38,328 bases of DNA from Rhizopus sp. PT2906. Taxonomy: Eukaryota; Mucoromycota; Mucoromycetes; Mucorales; Rhizopodaceae. The stretch's first letter is position 1. Each line of letters begins with the position of its first letter. This document shows, one piece after another, positions 1 through 10,081 of the stretch. The stretch is taken from contig JAMYHX010000421.1 of assembly GCA_025529335.1 (NCBI GenBank), positions 1 to 38,328 of the forward strand. The letters are read 5' to 3'. The translations under genes and the position numbers were made by a program. The notes beneath the pieces are model-generated. The model had not been told where the DNA came from and did no database searches. It saw only the letters and a list, made by a program, of their open reading frames with translations.

Positions 1-111
1 AAAATGACTGAAGAAGAAGTTGATGAAATGATTCGTGAAGCTGATGTAGATGGTGATGGTCAAATTAACTATCAAGAGTTTGTCAAGATGATGGTAACAG
101 TAACAGATTAA
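1..111 (+). CDS. CMD1: Calmodulin, C-terminal end (partial, enters from the left edge)
   Basis: This is the last 35 or so codons of calmodulin, the Ca2+ sensor that activates kinases, calcineurin and myosins. The visible peptide includes MTEEEVDEMIREADVDGDGQ followed by INYQEFVKMM, the whole fourth EF-hand. The Ca2+ ligands of the loop are at the normal places (D-V-D-G-D-G-Q-I-N-Y-Q-E). The tail ends VTVTD and then TAA. The rest of the gene lies outside the window. An AATAAA lies about 70 nt after the stop. It converges with the acireductone dioxygenase gene, with about 260 bp between the stops. Near-identity to fungal calmodulins makes the call secure; only the gene symbol is by analogy with yeast. 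Confidence 0.97.
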   Translation, partial: KMTEEEVDEMIREADVDGDGQINYQEFVKMMVTVTD

Positions 112-178
112 CTTTGTCTATTTTTGCTAACGTATTATTTTTTATAATAGATGTCTAAATAAGTTCATCTCATTATTA

Positions 179-184
179 AATAAA
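179..184 (+). terminator. AATAAA polyadenylation signal of calmodulin
   Basis: Canonical AATAAA 67 nt after the calmodulin stop, followed by a T-rich stretch near 200-220 that fits a downstream element. Position and composition are seen; use as a poly(A) signal is inferred. Confidence 0.55.
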
Positions 185-371
185 GCCCATCTTATGCCTC
201 TTTTTTTTGTTGTTGTTGTCGTTATTTTGGTTTACGTTATAGATAATGATATTGACTAGGTTATTCCCGGGTTCAAATAGAAATTTCTTTTTTTATTTGG
301 GAAAACGCTTTATGCATGACATAAATTTATATATTGGCTTGCAGTAAAGCGTGATCTCGAGAGTAAGTTAT

Positions 372-1117
372 TTAGGCAGTAATATTGTATGTCTTGAGAT
401 ATTCTACGCGATATTTGTTATCGTCAGCAAGTGGACCTATCAAAGGATATTCAATATCAATAATACAACGTAAAATAGTTCCCCACTTACGGTTAATGGG
501 CGTCCAAACAGGGTCATCTTTAAATAATCTCAATGCTTGAATAAAATCATTTTCATCAGTAGTAAAACGGTGATAGATACCAGGTGGCTAATGTTTGTAT
601 TAGTCATCCCGCATGTTACCCTATCACACAACTTACCAAAATAATCATATCGCCCTTTTCCATGGCAATTCTAATCCAAACATCCTCTTCGTCACGAACA
701 TCAAAATAACCTGAGCCATCCAAGATGTATCGGATTTCTTCGTCTTCATGAAGATGTCTTGTAATAAAAGGGGTTGGTTTGCAGCTATACCATTATATTC
801 TCACTACTTACTCGCTAAAGAATTGTTTGAGTTTTTCTTCATAAAGAGAACCAAGAGCAGAAGGAGAAACCTCGACCTGAACAGGTTGATTAGTTTAAGA
901 ATAAGTACACTTGTTTATGTATATAACTTACAGTATCTCTGTGCTTGTAATCTCTTCTCTTTGCAATTTCGTCTAATCTATCAAGTGAATCAGGTCCGTC
1001 AATTCTCCAATACAAGACACCAATCTTTGCAAGGTCGTCTTGTGTCTTGTTTATGCCAGTGTCATGAGGAGCTCTTTGGTCAGCGTTACTCTTGTCGTCA
1101 TAAACATAGGCTCTCAT
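372..1117 (-). CDS. ADI1: Acireductone dioxygenase (methionine salvage)
   Basis: Acireductone dioxygenase oxidises the acireductone intermediate of the methionine salvage pathway. It is a small cupin metalloenzyme with Fe or Ni. I read four exons on the minus strand: 932-1117, 812-876, 637-757 and 372-587, with GT-AG introns of 49-55 nt, giving 195 aa. The family start MRAYVYDD is at the 5' end. The metal ligands are all present: H85 and H87 in EHLHEDEEIRY, E91 in the same segment, and H130 in PPGIYHRF. The length fits the family (about 180 aa). The start at 1117 was chosen by homology. However, the frame is open upstream to an ATG at 1168 that would add MKLYLFILLSLIPLALT, which looks like a signal peptide (see findings). 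Confidence 0.93.
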
Positions 1118-1289
1118 GGTTAATGCAAGTGGAATCAAGCTTAAAAGAATAAATAGATACAATTTCATCTTTTTTTTATACAATTTAAAAGCGTTCTTAT
1201 TGGTTGGCTTTTTTCTTTTTTTCCCTTTGAAATCAGACACCCTTTTTATACATATAATTTATTTATTGATGATGATATCATTGCATGAC

Positions 1290-4200
1290 TTAAATGTCTC
1301 CTAAATCCAGTTCGTCGTATTTTGGTCCATTCCAATCACTATGACCTGATTGTTCTTTACGGCTTTGTAAATGCAGCAGTGTCGCACGGAAGTGACGACG
1401 AACGTAGTCAGATACAGAGCCTTGATGATGGTCCACTAATGAAGAGGAGTTGGATGTAGGAGGATGTTGATCTGGGCTATCCATGTTGCCAAGGTTGGTA
1501 TTGATCAAGTCAATGAGTCCATTAAGATATTTTACAGTCACTGCTTCATTTCCTTTTTCAAAATAGTAAATATATCTGTTTAGTATTTCAACAAACAGTT
1601 CCACATTTGTCACGGGGTCCATGCAACTATCAGCAATTTTGAGGGCCTTTTGAAGACATTCTAATGCGCGTTTTCCGTCTCTAAAGAGTTCCTTTTCATT
1701 TTCAGTACCATCTACAGAACGGTCTGTAGTCCACCAAAGATGAGAAGATAAATAGACACCTCGGCATTGATCGGGTTTCTTTAACAACTTGGAGCTGTGA
1801 AGGGCTGCTTTTGTGATCAAGGTATCATAGTTGTCTAGAGAGAAAACGCGCGTTTGCTGAAGTGCACCAATAATACAGGTAATTGCTTGGAATTGAGCGC
1901 GTGATTCCGAAATGCTTTCTTCGTAGATTGTGAATGCTTCCACAAAGTATTCATATGCAATCTCTTCGAAACCGCATTCATCCGCACTCTGTCCAGCTAG
2001 TAAGAACAGATGAAGACAGGTTTCTGCACATTCGCATTTATGGTACAAGGCTGAAATAACTTGATGAATAAATCGGAACAATGCGGAAGTCTTCTTCTCC
2101 CAGATCTCGTCTTGTACTTCTTGCACTCGGTATCTTCTAGCAAGCTTTACCGCAGATATAACCAAAGATGGGAAGGTATAGCGAATCCTATCACCACCAT
2201 CACCAAACTGCTTTCGTGCTGCAGACAATAACTAAAAACAAAAAGGGATTAGACTTTGGTGGCACAAGTGTAAAATATTTGTTACCAAGAATTGCGTATC
2301 TTCGTCGTCAGATCTGAACATATGAATCATTCTTGCCAGCAAGCCTTGCTTTTCAACGTAATCTTCTTGATCAAAGCTCATGTCATGCTGCTTTTGACGG
2401 CTACCATATGCAGGCTGAAGTGTAGCAGCAGAAACAGGAGCATCCTTTTGATCACGTAAGAGGACATCACAGAGATCGAGAATACCATGGACATCTTCAG
2501 GTATGTCAATAATCGTCGAGTTCTTCAAGACACTCTGTACAATAGCATAAGCAATCGACTGACGTGTGCTGTAAGGTTGAAGTGCGAGCAAAGGTTGATA
2601 GCTGGCTAAAGCTAACAGAGTGATGACAGAGTTGTAATGTTGAATAGGAGCCAGTAATAAGGATAAAAGATTGGATTCAGTGGCCTTGGAGTGAAGGTCA
2701 GGTAAATCAGATAATTCAAGCACTTTGTCTTTTGCAAAGGCAAGGATTTGATCGACATAGTCCAGCTTTTCAGGATAACAGGATAGGGAAAGATTGATGA
2801 GTGAGACCAGCAATGCAGTCAAATCCTGTACAGTCAAATCAGGGCGAGCCTTGACAAGTTCGACGATCTGGCCCCAAAAGACAACAAAGAGCTCAACATC
2901 TTCAGGAATACCGCGGATTTTTCGAACATTGGTATCATCATTATCCACAGCCTGACTTTCTTCTTCTTCTGGTGGACTAACTTTACTATCCTCTTCTTTT
3001 TCATCTTCCTTTTGCTCTTGTTCTTCATCTGCATTGTCTTTATCGTCTGTTTCAGTCACTTCTTCATCGTCAGCCAAAGTCTCTGATGTTTCTTCATTTT
3101 CGACATTTTCCTCTGCTTCTTTCTTTTCTTCGACTGGTTCGTTTTCCTGAGGCTCTTCCTCTTCTACTGGAAGGCCTTGTAACTTTCGCTTTCTGATGTC
3201 AGCAATACGACGAATATTCTCTTCTCTTTGCTTTTTCGTCTCACTAGGCTCTTCACCTTCAGCTTCCCGAGCGGCATAGGCAGCCAATCGATCGATGAGT
3301 GCAATGATGATTTGCTTTACATTTACTTTTGGATGTAACTGGGCGGTTGCTGACAAGAAAGGTTGAAGAGTTCGAAGGTGAAAATCATCAGGGAATACTT
3401 GAGTAATTATTTCCATGAGGTACTCTTGAGCAATAACATCTCGACAGCTAACGACTTGATCCAAGATACCTGGAAGAATGTCCTATGAAAGAGGTAAGTC
3501 TACACTGGCTGTCTCAAATTTTTTATATACCTTTTACCTTTTGATACATTTTAAGATCAACACCATCCAGCTGACTGAGTCTGACCAAGTTGGTACCAAC
3601 CAAGATACGCAATTCTTTACGCTCAGCTTCACGCTTTTCACGGTCTCTTGAATGGCCCTGATGCTGCAAACGAACCCAAAGCTTGTTCATTTCCGTAAAG
3701 TTGGTCAAGATGAAGTTGATGGACTCGTAAATGTTTCCTTCAGGTCTACAATTCAGCAAATGATTAGAGTTAAATATCAAATTATACAACCTCTTACCCT
3801 GATCCTTCTCCTATGGGCAAGTAATCACGAGTCATGCTGCTAAGATAATATCTCAAGAATAAACCACGGATAGGATGTTGAACACCTCTTGTCATTTCCA
3901 TCATATCACGCATGATTTCTCGAACAGGAGCATCAGGCATACTCATATAAGCTGCGCCAACAGTGATCATCAAGTAAAGACGAGGTACAATATTTCCAGC
4001 GTATTGTACAAGCTCATAAAGATCGGCCAAATGATGTCTTCCAGAGGCATGTGCTTCAGTCAAAAAGGCTGTCAAGTGTCGCATAGCATCAAAGATAGAC
4101 ATGTCTATGTTTCAAAAGAAATAAAGGTTATGCTTCACTCCTTTTATTTGCTTTTTTTTTAACAAAAAAAACTTACATAGTTCATAATAGTTTTTAGGTG

Positions 4201-4434
4201 TTAAAGAAGAGGTTCTTAGTTCACCCAACATGGTTGAGCAATGCTTTAGACCATCCATCAACCTGTTGTTTTCCTATATTTTCATAAAAAGTCATTAGTG
4301 TTTAGGGATGACTTTCTTGTTTTTTAACTAACCAAGCATTTCTTCATTTGATGAGCTTGAACCTTGCAAACATTTAATATTTCATCCAAGAGCTTTGCTT
4401 GGTCTTCAGCAGGAGCGGTACTATGATAGCTCAT
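1290..4434 (-). CDS. VPS35: Vacuolar protein sorting-associated protein 35 (retromer)
   Basis: VPS35 is the alpha-solenoid scaffold of retromer, which recycles cargo receptors from endosomes to the Golgi. Six exons sum to 950 aa: 4333-4434, 4177-4273, 3798-4104, 3538-3745, 2286-3482 and 1290-2231. The start MSYHSTAPAEDQAKLLDEIL was read directly. The PRLYLM motif needed for VPS26 binding is at about residues 107-112 (GNIVPRLYLMITVGAAYM). The following helices (VREIMRDMMEMTRGVQHPIR, GLFLRYYLSSMTRDYLPIGE) and the later ENIYESINFILTNF-like region fit the family. After about residue 300 there is an acidic, lysine-dotted low-complexity insert (roughly 2930-3240) absent from the human protein. This explains a length close to yeast VPS35 (944 aa) rather than human (796 aa). 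No break was seen. Confidence 0.95.
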
Positions 4435-4712
4435 TGCTACTGTTTATAAATAGAATAAAAAGAGAGTACAACCTATTCGGGTAACAATAAGCCAAGACTG
4501 AGAGAAAAGCAACAAGAGAACGAGGCCATTTGAAACTCCTACTCAATCTGGTCTATACGTCATGATCACTTGCTTGGTAAAAGGCCAATGTTAAGCGCAC
4601 TACGAAAGTACCAAGCATACATGCCAGCTTATTGGACTTGGTCTTGGTAAATACAATGAAACAAGCTGTAAGTTCTTTTGTTTCCTTTATAAAAGAAAAC
4701 TATAAAATTAAA
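4435..4712. other. 5' flank of VPS35, no gene seen
   Basis: Upstream DNA of VPS35. It contains short AT-rich stretches and no open frame with coding character. The VPS35 promoter must lie here, but I see no clear TATA box on the minus strand. Confidence 0.4.
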
Positions 4713-4981
4713 GGGGAATGCTACGCGTGCGCTCTGTTTTTACTAGATACATCCCAGTTTTGTGTGTCACGCTCCGTTTTTGCTAGAGAGACATACCATT
4801 TTTGTATATGGTCTTAGTTTGCTTAGTGGAGCCTCTCGACAGTAAATACAAGTATTTTTCATAAATATTGAGTTCCAAAAAGAGAAGGGTGGAAGATGTG
4901 CTATTGAAGCGAAAAAATTGGCGTCGTACAAGAAAACTGGGGTGTATCTAGTAAAAACGGAACGCGCGCGTAGCATTCTCC
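4713..4981. mobile_element. MITE-like element with about 48-bp terminal inverted repeats
   Basis: The left end (GGGGAATGCTACGCG...) and the reverse complement of the right end (GGAGAATGCTACGCG...) match over about 48 bp, 4713-4760 against 4934-4981, with a few mismatches. The whole unit is 269 bp with no coding capacity. The flanks are aaattaaa (4705-4712) and atattaaa (4982-4989), an 8-bp near-duplication with one mismatch. This fits a target-site duplication of the hAT size class, though the termini do not look like classical hAT ends. Inside the left arm the segment around 4733-4762 recurs in diverged form at about 4771-4801 (CTGTTTTTACTAGA against CCGTTTTTGCTAGA), so the arm seems to hold two tandem subrepeats. 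Element type is inferred. Confidence 0.75.
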
Positions 4982-5011
4982 ATATTAAATTAAAAAGTAA
5001 GAGATAAAAGG

Positions 5012-5128
5012 CTATCCAGATTCATCGAGCCATTGAAGGAAACGCCAATCCAGGGATATGGTTTCCTAAGCAGCCGTGTTGAAGTTGATCTGACTCCTAG
5101 AGAGATGGATCAAATGATTGGCCAGTAG
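5012..5128 (+). pseudogene. Short coding-like fragment of unknown origin
   Basis: An open stretch of 38 codons ends in TAG and reads LSRFIEPLKETPIQGYGFLS followed by SRVEVDLTPREMDQMIGQ. It has no ATG and no obvious splice partner. Its amino-acid composition is protein-like, so it may be the tail of a decayed gene next to the MITE. I do not recognise it. Confidence 0.25.
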
Positions 5129-5952
5129 AACCGCCAAGAGTAAGTGTACCTTGTAGGAACTCGAAAGCTCGTTGAAATCTTGTACGAACAACACAAACGA
5201 AGTAAAGAAAAAAAAGATACAAGTCATCCACCCAGGATGATTATATGCAAAACCTTGTAGTAAAGGTTATTAGCGTAATGTTACTCTGTCTGCAGTCTTA
5301 CATATACAATATATTTAAACAGGAACGTCACAAGCTGTAATAAGCTAATCAGATACCCTTTTTAGAGGTGAATACAAAGCGAAAATACGACAATATCCAC
5401 TGAAAGAAACTTTTATTTCTACAAAATATAGTGTCGTGCTTCTCTATATTTTGTTATACCAATCGTAGAATTGAAATAGAAACCACAAAGCGGTTAGATT
5501 TATCAAATAAGCCAAAAAACTTTGGCCTGTGGCTATGTGTACACCAAGAAAAACTAATGTAGCAGCGTACTACTGCAGTGGCACCATTATAGTAGTTTGT
5601 TTGTTTTTAGTTATGAAGAGCTTTGGAATATTGTCTATTGTAGAATAATTCTATTTTTGCTGTTGATAACATAGTCCATAACGACCTTAACATTGAAACA
5701 GATGAATATATGTTCTTTATATGAACTTTTCCTTGCTTAAGGTATTTTCATAAGGAAATAAATGTTTCACAACACAACAAGCCCTTGTCCAACTGCAACA
5801 AACGAGTTGACCGAATATTGAACACGATTAATAGAGAACGTTGAAGGCTTCTTGTTTGGTTCTTCTCTTTATCTAACTTCTAGGCACTAATGACCAAAGA
5901 GGTAAAAATTCGTTATTGAATGCATCTCCTTACAGAGTTTACTCTACGATAG
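5129..5952. other. Non-coding stretch upstream of the nuclease gene
   Basis: No supported gene. It should contain the promoter and probably a missing first exon of the nuclease/helicase gene. An ATG with a good donor (ATGACCAAAGAG then GTAAAA, near 5889) is present, but its phase does not join the downstream frame at any acceptor I can see. Confidence 0.4.
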
Positions 5953-5988
5953 TCAGACGACATAGTTCCTGTATTCAATGTTTCTACG

Positions 5989-8900
5989 TTGTCCAGCAAC
6001 TACTATTTCAACTGCGAAAAAAATTATTATTTACTTCCAGACAGAAAAAAAGTAAATCCATCAAAAGAAGAACCAAGGAATCAGTCAACTAAAGGAAACT
6101 CTCAAGGAAACTCTCAAGGAAACTCCCAAGGAAACTCCCAAGGAAACTCTCAAGGAAACTCTCAAGGAAACTCTCAAGGAAATTCATCAAAAAATTTAGC
6201 CCAAAAAGGAGGCGACAAATTTGAGAACAAGATATATAAATCACTTGAAGACAAAAAACTATTAGCAAAAACACATACTGATTTCAGAGTAGCCCTAAAA
6301 AAGGCTAATTCTGGTAAATACTTACACAACCAAACGTTTACTGTGGACAACACATTCTATACCAAAGTTATTGAGAATGGCGAAGTATATAGAATAGCAA
6401 ATTTTAAACCAGATTTTGTGTATTTCATTGATCAAAAGACAATCCGTATTATCGAAGTAAAATCATCCGAAAAAGAAGAAGAAACACATAAAATTCAGGT
6501 CGTTTCTTATTGGCTCCTGATTGACCATCTGATCAAGGGCATGGACATAGTTTTAGACGAACAAGTAGGGATATGGCTACCAAGTGATGAAGAAAACCCA
6601 AAGCTATTCTCTGTTAAGTTGATAATCGACAAAGTTAAAGAGCTTTATAAAACTACGCTACGCAATGTTATCAAAAGTGGGGAATACAAGTGGGACTTAC
6701 AAAAGAAATGCCGCACTTGTGGTTTTTATGAAAGATGCAAAGAAAATGCAAAAGGAACTGTGAAGGAACTACCTTATAATAGCAAGGAAAGATACGATTA
6801 TTATAAGAAGTACAAGCTCGAATATATTAAAGATATTAAAAATATTGAAGATATTGAAGATATTGAAGATCTTACTGTCCCGATGCAAAGAATGAAGATC
6901 AATGAACAATATACTTCTCAACAACACAGAAGAATTCAAGGATACGTTGATTGCCGAAAATACGTTGATTGCCAAAAGATGGAAGAGCCGATCTTTTTTG
7001 GATTCCCTACCACCCTTGTTTCCAAAAAAGCTGACCATGACATTTACGTCTCGTTTCTAAAGGATGGCTACACCCGTTATCCTTACGCTTTTGCCTTCCA
7101 TATATCTCCAGACATCAATCTTTCAAAAGAACTCACATATTGCCTCAACAAAAGTTACTACCAAAAAGGCAAAAACCAACGGAAAGAGGCTTTTTGTGAG
7201 ATTACAAAAAGATTTATCAAGGCTCTTTATTCAATACTTAGTTATATGAATGACAATAACAAAAGCTGTTTGTTTTATGTTTACGACAATAACGAAATGT
7301 ATAATATCAAAAACTTTCTCTCTGAATTGGTTTTTTCTCAAGGAAAGCACTTAACATCACTAAAAAGCACAGAAAAAGAAGATGTAGTCAAGAAAGCTAC
7401 CAAATGTTTGGTGGCTCTTTTTCAAGATGGTACCCTGCTAGATGTTCCCACCTTAGAAGAACTTCCGTGCTTGGACAAGATTGAAAAGAACGCTATGACT
7501 GAGCGGTTTGTTGTCATTGAAAAACTGCTTGAACAGAATGTTGCCCTTCCAGCTCAAGTTTACTATGAAGTATCCGATGCTGTAAAGTGGATGGTGGATC
7601 GCGAAGCAGTCGTCTATAACTTTGAAAAAGAATGGGAAGATTTTTCGAAAAATAACACAGGTGATGACCAATTCGCTAAGGAGACTAAGAAGAAGCAACT
7701 TGAACTATTGGAGCAACTTCAAAAAGTTATGAAAAAATATAGGAATCTGGCAAATACGACGACAATAGCAACGACAGAGTTGTTCCCTCTATCATGTCCC
7801 GTGTTCAAATGGCCAGACACTTTTAAGTATAACTATCTTGGTTGTAATAATCAAATGCTTGCCAAAATCTTATATTTTACGGAGTATATACGCCTATTCA
7901 AACAAAGAGAGTTCCAAGAAGCTCTTATTGCTGATTTAGACACAATGTGTGGCTATAAGACGTCAAGCAAATTGTCAAGTTTGACCCTTGCGTTAAATGA
8001 GAGCGGTACGTTTGATGTCGTTATCACAGAAAATGAAAAGGATATAGATGAGAAGCTAGAAAGTCATAAATATGATAAAGCAAATGGTTACAAACATATT
8101 CTTGTCCCAAACACCTACGAGGTAAGTACGTGTTATTTTCTAAAAGAGGTATTATTAACGATCAATCTGCACCAGGACATTGTTAACATGCTCAAATATA
8201 TGCACAACTTAGAAGCTTGTGAAGAAAAAATAAAAGTAGAAAGTGTGCTCATAACAAATCGTACGGTAAACCTTGGGGTTAACCTCAAATCTAAAACACC
8301 TGGTCAGAGATTCCGTTTGTATAAGATATACGAAGACAAAAATGAAAACAATCCGTTCAAAAACATGTTTAAAGCACTAGACAAAGCAACTAAGGATAGT
8401 ATTGACGTAAGTTTGAGCTATTATATATTGAGTTTGATCAATTAATTATATCATATTTAGAATCTATTAAAAGATCCTAATGGATGGTCAACGAAGGATA
8501 CACTTAATGATGTTGGTTTTAATTCAGAGACAGAGAAATCATTGGACAGATTCAGCATGTCACCTGCTCAGAAGGAAGCTGTTAAAATCATCATGGAAAG
8601 GCGCCTACAACTCATTTGTGGTTCAGTAAGTTTAACCTATGTTTATGAGTAAAAACAAAGAAAGCTAACTTGGAGAATTTAAGGACAAAGTCAGAAGACA
8701 ATTTTTAGCTCAATTTATCCATTGGTATATCACAAACTTTGTCAAAGACAATCGATCAAAACGTCTGGTGATTGGTATCGCTGCCAACAGTAACGATTCC
8801 GCATTTAGTCTTTTAGAAGAAGTAGAGAAAATACAGAAGGAGAGTGAGACCATCAAGTCGTTTTCCATCATTTACGTGGGTGCACTTCCGAGAAAACTAG

Positions 8901-9358
8901 ACGCGAATTCAAACATCAAGCGTACTTTACAAATAGACAAAGACGTGACAGTTGTAGGGGCTAGGTTTCCTCATTGGGAATATGTTAAGAAGTGGAAGGA
9001 TTTTTCGAACTGTAGAATGATGATTATCGACGATGGATCTAATATGTATGTTCATAATGCATTATTACCACTTGGGTGCCTTTCATCTACACGTTGCAAA
9101 CTTATTGTTGCGGGAGATATCAATGTAAGTGCATTAAAACCAAAGTATATATTACTTTTTCACCAACATGCGTCGTAGTACAATCAAAACCTCTTTTCAT
9201 ATGGTTATTATCGAACCAGTACGTCTGGCAGCACTCCATTTTTATACCGCTCTATTCAGGAGTGTCTGACGAGAAAAGAGAATAACGTTGTAATAGAAAT
9301 TGATGGGAAGAAAGTAAATAGTTTGGAGAATCTTGGACCCAACACTGAAGCTTCGTAA
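5989..9358 (+). CDS. Cas4/RecB-like PD-(D/E)XK nuclease fused to a degenerate, truncated SF1 helicase (TM0106-type architecture)
   Basis: Exons 5989-8406, 8461-8625, 8684-9124 and 9179-9358 keep phase and give 1067 codons from 5989. Residues about 100-260 form a RecB/Cas4-type nuclease with intact motifs: P141-D142, E156-V-K158, Q170-x3-Y174, and a C241-x2-C244-x5-C250 cluster like the Cas4 Fe-S cysteines. Residues about 335-450 resemble the RNase H-like domain of TM0106 proteins but lack its acidic residues. The next part aligns with the first RecA lobe of an SF1 helicase (FSMSPAQKEAV, LICGS, IIDDGSN, LIVAGD). The Walker A GxxGxGKT is gone: LICGS runs across an intron into DKVRRQFLAQF. Walker B is DD instead of DE, and the protein stops just after motif III, so lobe 2 is missing. 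No in-frame ATG occurs before residue 185; the frame is open from 5953, so the true start is unresolved. It could be a repurposed nuclease or a decaying gene. Confidence 0.7.
6094..6177 (+). repeat. Seven tandem copies of a 12-bp unit (Gly-Asn-Ser-Gln repeat)
   Basis: GGAAACTCTCAA is repeated seven times, with only CTC/CCC variation, followed by one decayed copy. It stays in frame and encodes (GNSQ)7 in the N-terminal linker before the nuclease domain. The near-perfect copies imply recent slippage and probable length polymorphism. Confidence 0.95.
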
Positions 9359-9897
9359 CGAAGTATAGGTTTTTCATTGGATAGCTTGATAACTCATTAA
9401 TTCAACTGATTATTCTTATGTGCCTTATTTTAAAGATTAAAACTAATAATCGTCTTTATCATTTAATATCTTTTGTTATCTTTAAAGCTTTTATATCACT
9501 GAAAGTATTGTAAAATTTCAAATTGTCAAAAACATCCTTTTGTTAATTTTCAATAACGACTTCAACAGTTGTGCTTATTAAATACAGTCAAAATGATTGG
9601 TCCTTTTGAAAAATTACAATGTCTGTTTAGGCAGATATGGTTGTCAACTTCAAAAACATGCATTGACGGCTTTTGTCAAAAGCAAATAGCAACAATTATG
9701 TTAGAATATCAGATATATAATGGAAGTTTGTTTGAGCAAAATACTTGTATATGAGTTTTATAGTTGCAATTTATTATTTGACCTTTGAAATTACCCAAAA
9801 GTCATATAGATAGGTAATCCATTTCTGTAGCTTCTGTCTATTTTTTGACCCATTTATAGCGTCCTTACTGTCAACGCCGTTTCTTGTTGCAGGCTGT
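9359..9897. other. Intergenic, nothing recognised
   Basis: AT-rich sequence after the nuclease gene. The only open frames are short, with no splice context or coding character. Confidence 0.4.
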
Positions 9898-10081
9898 AAA
9901 TTTGCTCTTTTGGGTGCTAGTTCATATTCTTTTAAATAATGTTTTCAGACTGAAATCTTTGAATAATAAAAAGGACGACGTAAACTGAGCTTGAAATAGC
10001 ATCTTACTTGACAGAATTATTCAAAGATTTCAGTCTGAAAACATTATTTAAAAGAATATGAACTAGTAAAAGAACAAATTT
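9898..10081. repeat. Perfect 50-bp inverted repeat with 50-nt loop (foldback element)
   Basis: Positions 9917-9966 and 10017-10066 are exact reverse complements over 50 bp, separated by exactly 50 nt. Outside them the symmetry goes on with decay: AAATTTGCTCTTTT at 9898-9911 pairs with AAATTTGTTCTTTT (reverse complement of 10068-10081), with a small length difference between. So this is an older foldback or MITE whose inner arms are identical. A transcript would form a near-perfect long hairpin. I see no coding frame or clear target duplication. Confidence 0.9.

Noticed and set aside
748..1304. Plus-strand frames over the acireductone dioxygenase gene
   Set aside because: They are shadows of the minus-strand exons and have no family resemblance or splice logic.
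2834..3034. Lys-rich 66-aa frame within VPS35
   Set aside because: Alternative-frame reading of the acidic repeat region; composition follows from GAA/GAT codons read out of frame.
6094..6177. CRISPR-like array
   Set aside because: Units are 12 bp, contiguous and without spacers; it is an in-frame minisatellite in a eukaryotic gene.
6089..6274. Minus-strand frame reading FLESFLESFLGS repeats
   Set aside because: It is the antisense of the GNSQ repeat in the nuclease gene.
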